DNA of 64,000 bases, taken from Tanytarsus gracilentus (lineage: Eukaryota; Arthropoda; Insecta; Diptera; Chironomidae). The stretch's first letter is position 1; each line of letters starts with the position of its first letter. The notes under the pieces were generated by a model. It saw nothing but the letters and a program-made list of their open reading frames with translations. It searched no databases and had not been told where the DNA came from. The translations under genes and the position numbers were made by a program. The stretch covers positions 1,674,001-1,738,000 of the forward strand of contig JAXRKN010000039.1 in the NCBI GenBank assembly GCA_038502055.1, written 5' to 3'. Below, piece after piece: positions 1 through 12,541 of the stretch.

Positions 1-3000
1 TCGGGAGAAGAGGTTGTTGAGGTTCGACGTTTTTTGCGACGTCTCTTGACTGCTGGTTGACTCTAAAGATAAAATTATTTTTAAAAGTTATAAGACAAAA
101 ATTAACGACGTAACTTACAATATTTTTCTTCCTTTCCTTCATTTCTCTCTGCATGAGCTTCTTGTGTAAAATTTGCTTCGAGGTAGCTGCCAATGATGTC
201 GATGGCGATGATAGTTGTGAAACATGATTTGCAAGATCATCTACTGACTCAAAGCGTGAGCCAAGTAAATTTTCTGACCAGTTCTTAATCACTTTCCATG
301 ACGCATCTTCCTTATCGCCTCCATTTGAACTACGCGCAGTTGAGTTTGACGATGGTGAAAGGTCGGGAAGCTGGGGTTGATTAAGTTTGGTTGCCTTACG
401 CATGGCGGCATAACAATATCGTGAGTGTCCACGCGTGCCAAGACGTCTCGGTCGAATGTCAGGGAAAACTTGTTTCATGACTTTGCCAAAGTCGGCAGTT
501 GAGAGGGGTTTGATGCTTATTTTAGAGCAAAAGGTGCTGGAAAAATTGATTAATAAAATTAATTACTTGTTCTTTTTATCAACTTACACATAATCCTCAT
601 AAACTTCTTGCTTCGGAATCGAAACCTTATCATCTTGCTCCAGATGTGAACGAACCCAGTTGATCGTATGAGAAATTTCTGATCGAGAGCCTAATGGATT
701 TTGCGATTGTTTTAATGGATCTGAAAATGATAATAAAATGCGGAAAATGTCTCAATAAATGTCAACATTTACAAACACGAGAAGAATATTTTTAATTTTC
801 CAATTTAATCGCATTTTTAGACCCCAAGCTAACAATTCAATTTACACTAGTTATCTTCTATTTGCATATCGTATGCGGCTCACATTTTCATACGTGCGAG
901 AAACGTGTTGAAAAAATTAAACAGCAGAAAACTTTTTTCTTCTTACTTGTAATTTTCTGCTGAAACAATTAAAGACATTCAAACACATGTAACTGTCGAG
1001 AGATTTACTTGACATTATGTTTAATAATAAAAAAAAATTTTATGGAAAGGAAAATTTGTTTAATATTTAGACTTTTAGTTACTTAAAGCTCATTTTGCTA
1101 TAACTTTAAAATTATGCTAAGTATCAAAAAAAATCCACTTAGACTTGCATGATTGAGTTTTTAGAATTACTTTAAAATCACATGAAATATTCACCTCTAG
1201 TCTTACCAGTTTACGACACTCTTAATACAAATTATAATTCTTTTAAATGCTGGTTTTCCCTCTCCCGTTTTTGACTTGTCTTTTAGCATAAATTCGATAT
1301 TCATGATTAGATTATAAATTTAAATAAATAAATTCTTAATCGAGTTTCTTTCGCATGGGTTGATTGCATAATACCGGAGATATTTACATGTGTTAAATCA
1401 GCTGAGAGAGATGCAGATGAGCTGTGAGAGGGTTCTAAGTAAAAAATTTCCACACTTAAACACTCATCGCGATGGTTGATATGAAAAACACTCGAGACTC
1501 ACTCATTAAATTTTATCGTTCGTGTGAGTGACAAGGAGAAAAATATTATCGCAAAAAAAGTGACATTGAGTTAAAAAATCTACGGGGATAGCATGGATTT
1601 CTGTTATCGCACCTTGGACATGCAGTTCCTAATTTGTCACTATCACGTCTGCAAAAACTGAACTTTTCTTATCGCACAAAATTTCGTGCAACCTTGAGAT
1701 AAATTGAAACATTAAAAACCTTGAGAGCAAACTTCTGAAGTGATTAAAAATTGCTCAAATATTGAGCGTCGAAAAAAATTATTTGCAGCCGGTAAACTCT
1801 AGTCAATTAAAAATTTGTTTAAAGATTATAAAAAATATTTAGTGGAGTCGTAGAAAAAAAATTAATTTATTTCAGACTCGATGGAGTCTATAATAATAAA
1901 TAATTAATTGAGTTCTAAGAACATGCACAAAAGTTTTTTTTTAAAATTTAACCACTAAAAATAAATTTTCTTAATTTAGTGAAATAAAATGTTTAAAATA
2001 TTTTAGTGGAAATTATCAACCCTTGATATGAAACTCATTTCAGATTCTCGAAGAAATCAAAGAATATTTATTGTCGCCACAAACACACAGAAACCTCTTG
2101 GAAGTTCGTGAATACCATCGCAATTATAATTTTTTTATCAGATATTTTTTTCATATTCTCTCGCTTTATATTTACGTGGAGATCTTAATCGTTTGTTTTT
2201 CAATATATATAAAAAAGTTGTTTACGTTTTGGACTTTTTTTCATTTTTTCTTGCGTTTGTATGAGAATGGATTGAAGAAGATAGTGGAGACAAATTTAAT
2301 GGTTCTACATGATGTCTATCACGATTTTATCACTCACCCACTTCACAATGTCCACCCGGCATTTTCAAATACAACAATAATTTTTCCGCTGGTCTGAGCG
2401 CAGAAATTTTTTCCAATATGAATGCAATCTGCTGTTTCGCGTCATCGCTGTGTGTACATACAAAAAGAAAAAAGATTAAAACAAATTTTTAAATAAAGAG
2501 GAAGAAAATATCAAATATTTGGATTCGGCTCTCTCTCGCTCGCTCGAGTTTTGGAGGCTTACAAAATCATCTTGCGTCGTCATTATCATTTTTGAGAGAT
2601 TATATTTGGCTTTACAAACAAATTAATTAGCATAAAAAGAAGCGAGCGAGAGAGAATTTTAAATTTGAAGAAAATGCAAAGGGATGGGCAATTATTATTA
2701 AATTAAATCCTATGATTGAATAATAAAATTATTAGAGAAAAATATTAAAATTATTAAGTGTCCATGCCTTGTTAAACAAAACCCTAAAAAACATCCCCGA
2801 ATTAGAAAAACTCACCTGATTGCTTGTTCCATCAACTTTTTCATTCCCTGCCGCTTGTCACCATTCAAATCATCATCGTCCAAGGTCAACGATGCATTCA
2901 ACAGGAGATTGTCGAACGCATTAATCTTATTAAGATTAAGAAGTTGCGAAAAAATTGAAAATTTCGTGCCATTATGATGTGACGATGGTTGGGGTGAATG

Positions 3001-3216
3001 CTTTGGATGTTGCTCAGCCTCATACTGACTAGCAGGATAATCCTCAAAAGGATGAGGTAAAATTGTTAAATTTGGGGTCGATTGTCCGGCAGTCGAAATT
3101 TCTGCTTCTCCATTTTTCACAAATGTCGCAGTTGCTGTCGATGGCATTTCACTGCCATCATTTTTATTGCGATAGAATTGATTCGGTAAGACTTGCTTCC
3201 ACGGCTGAAACGACAT
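1..3216 (-). CDS. RFX5/RFX7-type winged-helix transcription factor, 5' part (gene runs off left edge)
   Basis: Nuclear DNA-binding regulator of the RFX family. Coding exons read on the minus strand: 3216-2816, 2447-2338, 720-588, 536-119 and 62-1 (partial); all splice phases join. Exon 2 carries the segment AEKLLLYLKMPGG, which resembles the N-terminal conserved block of RFX5/RFX7. Exon 3 has INWVRSHLEQ and IPKQEVYEDY, the start of the RFX winged helix; exon 4 completes it with STADFGKVMKQVFPDIRPRR, LGTRGHSRYCYAAM. The RYCY pattern is closer to RFX5/RFX7 than to the RFX1-4 group (family knowledge). After the DNA-binding domain comes a Ser-rich stretch, then a basic patch (AVKRRRKKRR) if the acceptor at 63-64 is used. 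The start is set at the ATG at 3216; the same frame is open upstream to 3264 but without an ATG. The C-terminal part is outside the window. The first exon has no domain I recognise. Confidence 0.85.
721..2337 (-). other. Intron of the RFX-type gene
   Basis: This 1.6-kb AT-rich intron separates the LLLYLKMP exon from the first winged-helix exon. I see no additional coding exon in it; the phases of the flanking exons (G at 2338 plus AT at 720-719, giving Asp) join directly across it. The other introns of this gene are 118 nt or less apart from the 368-nt one at 2448-2815, so regulatory content here is possible but not shown. Confidence 0.6.
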
Positions 3217-6200
3217 TTCAACTACGCACACATCGAAGCTCAATCGCTCTCTTTTAGCCCTCACTGACTCACTTTTTTTTGAGAATAATTTTTTATTATT
3301 TTTTTTTCTTCAATAACTTCCTACTTTTTATCTCAATCTATAAAGAAACTCATTCGAGTTTAAAACACATACAAAGAATCTCTCAAAAATCGTATGCGAT
3401 TTGAAGGTTACTGCTTAAATTGCGATTTTAGACACTTATTGCGTAATGATTCGCTCATTTATTATGCTGTGGACACGTGCAATGTGTTCGAGTTATGGCG
3501 AGAGCAACTTTACGCAAGGAATTCCTTTAAATGATTAAGAAAATAAAATTCTTGTACTATAGAGCTATGTCCGTAGATAATGTTCTCGCCATTTTAAACC
3601 AGCTGATTCTAAAAATAGTTCGTCGGGCATGTCAAGTTGGGATTTGGTGCTTCAAAATTCGTTTGAATGTGAGAAGGTGAATGAAGATGTTTTTGGGTGT
3701 AAAATCATTAGATGACATTTTTCGAGGGTTAAAAAAAATGGAAATTATTAATCAAAAAAGCATAATCACATGAATGTTGAATTTTTCCTAGCCATTAATG
3801 TTTCGCGCTCTCACATGCAGAGGGACAACTTGTTTATTTTCTTTTGACATTTTTATTAATTAAACTTTTTCTGCTGAATGGATAAATTTTATATTTTTAG
3901 AGCGAATTTTATTAATTAGGATCGATAAATTTGCAGAAGAGAGAAATTTAAACAGATTTAAATTTCTTATCAAAATGAAGCGTTGCTTTATAAAATTTGA
4001 ATGTCGAAAATGACGGTTAAAATTATTAAAGCGCAGAAAAAAATTTCGAACATAAATTTTACCTTCTTATTTTATAAATCTAAATTTATAAAACATTTTA
4101 AATTTGAAAATTTAGGTTATTAAAATAAAATTCTATTATTCGCATTCCTAAATTCATAGTTTTATAGCAATTTAAAAAATTTCTATAAATTTTAAAATTT
4201 TAAAATTTTCATATTAAAAGTTCATTTGTTTGATTTATTTTATAATTTACAAATAAACCTAAATTTACATAAATTCCCACTTCCCTTTTTAAAAAGCCGC
4301 CATCAAATGCCATGCACATCATTTAACAGCATTTTGAGGACTTCACTTAATCACTCTTCACATGAAAAGTCGCTGCCAAACCTACCGCAAATAATAACCC
4401 CTGATGTCCTCAACATGCTTCCAAAATATCCCTCACCGAAATCGCGCATGATCGTGTCTCGGTAAATCTTGAATGAACTTCACTTTTTTCATTCCCAAAT
4501 GCACTTTTCTGAATCACAGCCGAGAGGATATTTTATTTTATACGATTGCGTGGAAGTGACAAAGGAGCGGCAAGCTAGACCATACACGTTGAGGACGTTT
4601 CAGTCTTTGTGTGAATTTTCATCGAGAAAGAAGTCGTGAAGAAGAAAAATTCATTCGTGAGAGACTTTTCGTGTAAACCGCGACTTTAAAATTCTTTTTT
4701 TATAAAACCACATTTAAATTGCCTTAACCAACACTCACACACACGCAAGTGGACTTTACATTTTTAAAAGTGAGACAGATAAAAGTGTGTGAATGTAACC
4801 CCCTCTCACAACATGATGTCGGTCAGGTCATCTGATTGCATACAGCTCGAAGTGGAGAGAGAAGAATTTCCATTAATAAAATGAGTGCTTTCATTCAAGG
4901 CGAAGTGAGGGGGGAATTTTTGCTGGGATAGACAAAGAAGGATTTTATTGTGTAAGGAGAAAAAATTATAAAAATTAGCTCGCAGCGAGTGAGAGAGAGA
5001 GAGAAAATTATGAGAAAATTTTATTTGTTGAAACTTGTAGAAAAAAAATTTTAAATTCGATTTTTCAAATTGTAAAAAAGAGCTTTCTTATGTAATAAAA
5101 AAGTGCTATCACTGTCCTTCATCGTATGAGGAGAAAAATCGAAAAAAGAAGAAATAAGAAGAAGAGGAAATAGAAAGAATAGAAAATCGAGAGAAAAGTA
5201 TATAAGGTGGAAAATCCCTAAAGTATATCATTGCCTTTCTCTTGTTTGCGTCTGGGGATGGAAAGTTTTTATGTAACGAAAAATTAGGTTCATTAAAATG
5301 AGCACTAAGTTATGCCGGTTTTTACAGTTGAAAATTCGTTATAAAATTTTTACATCCAAAACTATTCAACTTTCCACTCCTTCTTCGACGCAAGAACAAA
5401 ACAAGATTTATGTGCGATTTTAGCCAAATCATAGAGAGACGAGCTAAATGATTCAATAATAAATCCCAGCTCATCCATTTCTCTCTATTTTTTATCTTTT
5501 CGCATGCACATAAACATTCTCACTCCCCAATTCTAATTGATTGATTATTTGGTTAGAAAGTTAATTAGTACGGCGCTCCGTGATTGATACATCATTGTGA
5601 GATGGACAAGATTTTCTTGCACTGACATTAAAATGATAATCGCATTAATTATCACCACCACTGGTGATGAAGAATGAGAACGAGAGTTTAATGTGTTTTC
5701 AGTTACATAAGTAGATGCACATGTCAGAAGGTGACGAGCAAATTCCATTTTTCTTCAATGGGTGACACAGAAAATGGTTTCACCTGGATTTAGATTTTAA
5801 AAATTTAAAATTTTCATTTTTATTCTTTAAATAAAATAAAACATTTTAACTCATAACTCAATCAATCACTCGCAAAAACTATTGAAGGGATTTATAATGA
5901 AACAAGAGAATTATTTCACCTCACTTCCATTCTAAATTCTTTAGCTAATAGAAAGAATTCGTATTGAAAGCTCTAATCGGCGTCCGCTCGAATAAAGGGT
6001 CAGAAAAGGAACATCGCCAGTGAAAAAATATAAAATATAACGGTGAAGAGTGTGTACATAATAAAAATACAGTGATACAATATACAAAGCACTCACACCC
6101 TGAGTTAAAAAAAGAAAATAGAGGAAAAAAATCAATGATACATAATATCATGAGACGTCGAGGAGTGAGCACAAGTCCTATGTGGTGCTTTTTGGAAAAT

Positions 6201-7091
6201 GCCATTTTTATTGCCAAGATTATGTTGCTCTCTCCACGCTGATTATTATTCCAATATCAAATGTTGTCGTGCATGCCATACACAAACAGAGAGAGAAGAA
6301 AAGAAATAATCATAAATCTAATTATCAGGAAAGAGAGAAAAAATATTATTTGTTGTGGCGTGAGTAAGTTAGAGTGGAATTTCGTGGAATTATGAATGTG
6401 GTTGATGGTTTTGAGGCGCAATTCTGAAGAGAAAAAAATTAAATATGAAACTCTTGAGTTTCATCAAAAAGTTAAAAAAAATTTCTTTTCAAAAACCTCA
6501 CGATATTATTTTGGCTGTTTATCACGTTCTAACCACAAAAATCCATAGAAATTTATTCTAACAACAACGTGTTTGCATTGCGTCAAAAATTACCTCCAAA
6601 GAATAATTCTAATTTTGTATATTTAACTCATCATTTCTTCCTCATACTCTTTTAAAGAATTATGAATGTCCTTCTCGACTAGAAGAAGAGGAAAATTGAT
6701 CGAAGAAGTGCCGAAGAGTGTGTAGGCGAACGGTTATGAATCAGAGTAAAAAAGAAGACAAATATAAACAAGGGTATAAGCTATAATAAAATTTAATACC
6801 CTAACAAGCAGTGATTGATACTCGAATAAAATACGAAAATAGTGCAGTGTGAAAAGGAGAAAAAAATAGAAATTATAATTGCACGAATTGTGATTCAATT
6901 ATTCTTTCGGGTCGCCCATCTATCGAATTTCGTCAGTGTGTGAATCTCTTAATGGGGATGTGGTGGTGGTCGAGTGGATTATTTAAGCAAAAGCTGATCA
7001 GATATGATGCATATGAGCACATCAGAGGTAATTTTTACATTCGTCTCTCGACCCTCAAACATGTAACATCGTTTTCTTTCTCTCTCTCGTC
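3217..7091. other. Head-to-head spacer between RFX-type and tipE-family genes
   Basis: About 3.9 kb with no supported coding exon. It must hold the promoters and 5' UTR exons of the divergent RFX-type gene (-) and the tipE-family gene (+). It is AT-rich, with a GA microsatellite near 4988-5004 and several short pyrimidine tracts. The open frames here are short and have no splice-phase partner. Confidence 0.5.
4988..5004. repeat. (GA)n microsatellite
   Basis: Short perfect GA dinucleotide tract in the spacer between divergent genes. GA tracts are bound by GAGA-factor-type proteins in insects (established knowledge), but nothing further supports a regulatory role here. Confidence 0.6.
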
Positions 7092-9049
7092 ATGGCCGCC
7101 ATGCAGGAGGAACTGCTTGAAGAACAGCAGCAAGAAATTGAAATTTTAAGGATTGCAAAATTGCGTGAAATCGAGAAGAAGCAAAAATTAAGTGAGCGAC
7201 AATTTCGGGGAAAAAATTTAAGGGAACACAGCATCTTCTATACGACTTGTGTGCTTGCATTCTTTTCCGTATCAGCTGGATCGTCAATTCTATTCCTAGT
7301 TCCACTTTATGTTGGTGAGTTTTAAACTTATTAAAATTACTAAGTTTTTTTTCATTCGACCAGTCCTTCATGCTTTACTCAACACTTTCTAAAAATAACC
7401 CCCCACAATGATTTATTTCCAAAATAAAATCATTCCTAACACGATTTGCCATCAACGTCACAACGCTCCATTATATTATATTTCTTCTTTCGCCTAACTC
7501 TCGCTAGTCTCTATATAAAATGTATTTTTATTCTAGATCCTGCACTTTCAACACTCGCCGGCGATTTTATTGAGCGTCCAACATTGTGTCTGACAACGAG
7601 ACGTGAGGATCTGAGAGGCTTATTAAACTGTACATGGAGCAGTTGTCGTGAGGGCTGCACGAGCGATTATTTTAAGTGCAGTCACATTTATGTCAGCTAT
7701 ATCGATGTAGATAAAAATGAGAATTTTACGTATCCCTATAATGCGACCTACGAGCAGTTAGCTAATTTAACTACTGAAATTGAGAAAACCACCATAGAAC
7801 CTGTGCTTCAAGTTAATATTAAAGGATGTGGATGTAAGTCTTTCAATTTTTTTTAGAATTTTATTTACTTCTTGGACTCATTTGCACTTTATGAGAAATT
7901 TTGTAATTTTTCCTTCTATTAATTTTCTATTTTTATCGCCTCCCATAAAATCCATAAATATCTAAATCGAGTGGAAATAAATTTCAATTCTTCCACGTAG
8001 TAAAATCGATTTTCCATTTGCATAACCGCGAATAATAAAATATTTCCTGTAATGACTAAATTTAGCGTGAAACTTTCTCTTGTTCTTTCTTCCAGATCCG
8101 CCAAGTGTTAGATGTTCAAACTTTACAGATACATTTGGATATGAAGGTAAATTACGCGCGATAGAAACTTTTCAACCTTCTCATCTGAAAATTGTTTTTC
8201 TCTTCTTTTATCTTCCTCCTTTTTTCTATTTTTTGCCTCAATTGTTGTTGTGCATAAAAAGGTGCAATTTATCCTTGCTTTTACTCGAGAAAAAATAAAA
8301 CTGTGGTTATGACAGCCTACAATCGCGATACGCAAGTGAATATCATAATACATTTTTTCATAGTGCCATTTATCATAACGATTATAAGTAGTGTTGGAAT
8401 TTGCATAATTCACTGCAAATGCAGTTGCAAAAGAGAACGTCCTAAATACCGACGACCGAGGGTAAACAATTTAAGGTGAGCATTAACATTTTTTGGTGTT
8501 TTTTTTTCTAGTGCAAAATAATTTATTTTATTATGCACGCCATGGGCGGACATTTAATTTTTAATTGACTTAATGACTTAATAATTCGTTCTGAAATTTG
8601 CTCTTAAAAATATGTAAAAAAAAGTTAAAAAAATGTCCGCACCTGGCTTTGAGTTTTTCTTTTTGGCATTTTGGTTTATACTTTTTTGTCGTCATCGACG
8701 TCGTGCTGTTGATGGTGCTGTTTTTTTTGTTACGTTCTGACAATAACCTTCAATATATTCGCTTCATATTGATTTTTCTAGAGAAAATTTTTTGCCAATT
8801 TTTTTCTCCACGAGACATTTTTTCCAAAACTGTAAAAAGAAAAAGAATGAAAATTTTTTAATGCTGGTAAAATCGCATAGGTATAGCATGCGTTACGGGA
8901 TTCAAAGCTACAGACATTCAATAATTTCTAGAAAGGACTTCCCCACGAAAAACACATCGATTGTCTTCACCTCAAAAAAGACTTCCATCGTACCGTCATC
9001 CCTATCGCATAAAAAGAACTCGCTTATCTCGCAAGCCGTTACAATTTAA
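7092..9049 (+). CDS. tipE/TEH-family auxiliary subunit of the voltage-gated sodium channel
   Basis: Plasma-membrane protein of the arthropod tipE family, whose members associate with Para-type sodium channels and raise current density (family knowledge). Coding exons 7092-7314, 7537-7833, 8096-8146, 8262-8475 and 8932-9049 join in phase to give 300 aa. Visible features: a Glu/Gln-rich cytosolic N terminus (EELLEEQQQEIEILR), transmembrane segment 1 (about residues 46-72), a Cys-rich extracellular loop with the family signature NCTWSSCREGCTSD, several N-glycosylation sequons, GCGYPPSVRC and YPCFYS, then transmembrane segment 2 (FFIVPFIITIISSVGICII) and a basic Ser-rich C terminus. The start ATG at 7092 has a second in-frame ATG at 7101. 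The last exon is assigned from its acceptor and phase only, so the final 39 residues are less certain. Which member (tipE or TEH1-4) cannot be decided here. Confidence 0.9.
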
Positions 9050-12000
9050 ATTGTGCGTATGGAAGAGAAATATAAAAATTTATAGAGGTGGACTAAAAGT
9101 ATGGCAATCCGATCGTTATCAGTAGTGGAAGAGTCTTAGTTGAGGATTTATGTTTAGTTGATTTTAATATAATGAAAAATAAAGAGAAAAAGGAGAGAAA
9201 ATTTATTTTATGGCATTTGCAGGAAATTAGAATGTGCTGACTCTGGATACCACCCCACCCTTTCAAAAATCCCTGAAAATCAATTTTCCACAAGCTCGGA
9301 CAAAAATTCCGAAGGTTACAGATTCTCCATTCCGATAAATAATCTCATTGAAATTAAATATTTATAAACATAAATTATGATGATCCATTGCCAAATCTCT
9401 CTTTATCTCTCCCCTCATACTTCATCTCTCCCTCTCACTCGCTCACTTTAGGTCTTCTTCTAATGCCAAAAAGATTATCACAACATCATCCAATTTTATT
9501 TTAATATTTCACAAAGGAGAAATTTTATATTTCACTTGTGGGATTGGGGAAGTTTTATTGAGTGCTTACATTTGAGGAAGAAAAACTTTTTTGAATTTTT
9601 AACGATTATAGAAGATTTAAAAAGTTGCGTTTGGGTTAGAAAATCAATTTTTCAACTCTTCAATTTTATTTCAAAGTTCCGCCTACCTTGACGATTGTTT
9701 TTCAAAAAATCAAACTTTAACTCACTCCTGTGTGTCATAAAATTATGATCCACATAGCAAAAAATTCTTTCTTGTAAATAAATTTTCTTTTTCTCTTCTT
9801 TTATGTGCCTTCGGGGTTGACGATGCCATTGAATATTGTTATGCCTCGTCCGTTCATTTTCAGTCCATAAAATTGCCATCAGGCTAATCTTGCAAGTCTG
9901 TGCATGACATTAAAAAGCATGACCGAGGAGGACCAAAATGAGAGTCAATAAATCAAAATGCGATATAGATCTTCTCGCTCTCACCCCAGTTGTCCTTCCT
10001 GTGTGCCATTGTTGTTGCTTTTTTATGCCTTCGAGCACGACCAATTTACATATTCTCTCTGTCCGGTTAGAAGAGATTTTTTTCGCAAATCTCATTTCCC
10101 TCCTCGACTGGCACCAATCAAGTTCACTATTGTCTAGCAAATTACATTTTTTTCGTGATTATTTAAATGGGAATTAATTAAATCCGCAAGTTTAATGACA
10201 CACCGGGTTGTCAACTAGATGAAACGCCCTGTTACATTTTTTATACAATGACCAACATAAAAGACCTCAACTAATTGAATTTATAAAATCGTTAATCAGA
10301 TTTTTATGGAAATAGGTGTTTCGGGGGCTACTTTAGTGTGAAAAGGATTTAATTGAATTTAAAAAAACTTGGGAAATAGCTAAAAAAAAATTATTCTCCC
10401 CACGCTAAAGATTTGGAACAATAACCACCAACGATATTCATGTGAATCGAGTGCTTATTTGTGAGAGTTGGGTATTCAACAAAAGACTCATGTGTAAACT
10501 TATACAAGCACACAAAGCTTTTGTAACAAAAGCAACAAGACACACCAGAGCTTTTATATTATTTACTTTGGTGGAGGCGGAATGTAAATGATAAATGTTA
10601 GGCACATAAGTAATTGTCACGCAAATTGTATGTATTCACTCTCAGCCCTCCATCCACCACTCATTTTCTCACACCTGTTCCATTTTCAGTGTGACACACA
10701 TGCCGATGTTTTTTTGTCACTGCTTTTCTTCAACGATGGCAGTAAAGTTCAACGTGTGTTTTATGGCAGAAGGGTAAAAATATTGTGAAAAGTCATTAAA
10801 AGTTAAGCTGACTTTATGTTCGAAAAAAAAATGTATGGAAGCTTTTTGATGGTGGGAACAAAAGGGGTTGAAAGGTATCGTCTGGAATGGGAGCATAAAA
10901 ATTAATTTTGATGAAATTTTCTATGTGAGAACAAACAATTACACAAAAACGTGGTCAGAATTGAAAAAGTTTTAAATGAAATGAAATTGCTGTCAGATCT
11001 AAAGCAACCACAAAAAAATAAAAAAATAATTTAACAAATGGTGAAAAATAATTCAAACTTTTCCGCTCATTAATTTTCATTTCATGCATGAAATTTTGCA
11101 TTCACAAAAAACCAGCAACAATAAATTGTGACACTAATTTGACAAAATATTCTTAATGCGTAGAGAAGTGTCCAATTCAAACAGATGTTTTTCCATCAAC
11201 ATCATCATCACAAAAAACACATTCTCATATTCATTATTTTTTGGCCACTTCTATATGCCTCTTTTACCTCCTTCCACTCGCCACTCAAGAATGAGAAATT
11301 ATGTGAGTTGAATGCTCCAATAACAAGGAATTTGTTAGCCTCAATTGTCCTTCATCGTCATGTCTTGCCTTCGTGTTTAACAAAATTGTTTATTTTCTCA
11401 TTCTCAGAGCTTTTTTTGTACACGTGACTATAAAGAAAAGGAAACAAAATTTCTTTATTTTTCCCGTGAATGCTCGGCTAAAATTTTTGCACCTAAATTA
11501 TTCCATAAATATTAAAGTAAATAAAGTAACTACAAAGTCGCATGGCGTAATTAAGAATTAAGTAAGTAGTCAATTTGGATAATTTTATGACGTCTCCAAG
11601 CTGCGATGAGACGAAGACGAAGATGTGTTTAAGTTGTGCATAAAAAAGATGACGAGATTAAATGAAGCACGGCAGTCTCAAGAGGGGGTTGCGGATGTAA
11701 TAAACATATCCTCGTGGGGTGATTTGGAAGACTGTCAAGGGATGGAAAATAATTTTTATTAAAAAATTTATTTTAATTTTCATAAATTCTAGTTTAAAAT
11801 AAAAACGCTTGAAATTACGCCAATTTACGAACTTTTCAGCCGGACTCTTTATTTCAAATTTATGCTAATTAATTCGTGTTTCTTTGAATGTTCATTTCAT
11901 GCCGCAAACTCACATAGTAAAAAGCTTCAGAAAGTTTATAATTCACACAAATTGTGGCACTCAAAGTGGCTTGTAAAACTTTTTCTTCAAATCTATTTCA

Positions 12001-12461
12001 ATTGTGCCACAGCGAGAAGGATATAAATGTGTCGGCTTCTTTGTAGTTAATTTTCGTAGTCGAAAAAAGTTTTTTGAGCATTTTTAAACTCCCGAACATA
12101 GTGCGGCTCTTTTGGTGAGGTTATTTTGTAATTTATTGTTGCATAAATTTGTTTGATAAGAAACTTTTTATGAGTGTTTTGATGGTCTCACGAAAATCAA
12201 GCTATTTGACACCTCGTGACCGCATTAGGTTTAGTTGAGAGCTTTGAATTTTTGCATTAAAAAATTATATCTGAAATTTAATTTAAAACCCCCATAAATG
12301 TTGCTTTAAAATCCTTACATAAGTGTACAACAAAAAATTCCATTCAAGCCAACTCAAGCATGACGTTGTGATAAAAACCATCGCCTGATGTGTCTGTCAA
12401 TCAAGTGGTGGGGAGGTTAAATCACGAGCCATTGTGTTCATGTGCCTTTCAATCCCACCAC

Positions 12462-12541
12462 TTCTTTGATCACGCTTCAATGCACCTCAATGCAATATGT
12501 GGCCTTTGCAAAGGTGAATTCAAGCGTGGGTGATTAAAGAA
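12462..12541. ncRNA. Candidate precursor-type hairpin (possible miRNA)
   Basis: An 80-nt imperfect inverted repeat. Bases 12462-12487 pair with 12512-12541: TTCTTTGATCAC with the tail of the 3' arm, a 4-nt bulge on the 3' side, GCTT with AAGC, AAT with ATT, and CACCT with AGGTG. The interior adds five more pairs (TGCAA 12491-12495 with TTGCA 12506-12510), leaving a loop of about 10 nt. By hand this is about 29 pairs with one wobble and two isolated mismatches. It lies in a less AT-rich island inside the gene-poor stretch. I do not recognise a known miRNA seed, and the transcribed strand is unknown. Confidence 0.3.

Noticed and set aside
2071..2397. Plus-strand open frame overlapping an RFX exon
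   Set aside because: It lies antisense to the minus-strand exon 2338-2447, whose splice phases and conserved LLLYLKMP motif are compelling.
6952..7027. Possible upstream coding exon of the tipE-family gene (Trp-rich start, GTAATT donor)
   Set aside because: Its one-base overhang does not join the EELLEE exon in the correct frame at any acceptor I could find; the ATG at 7092 is adequate.
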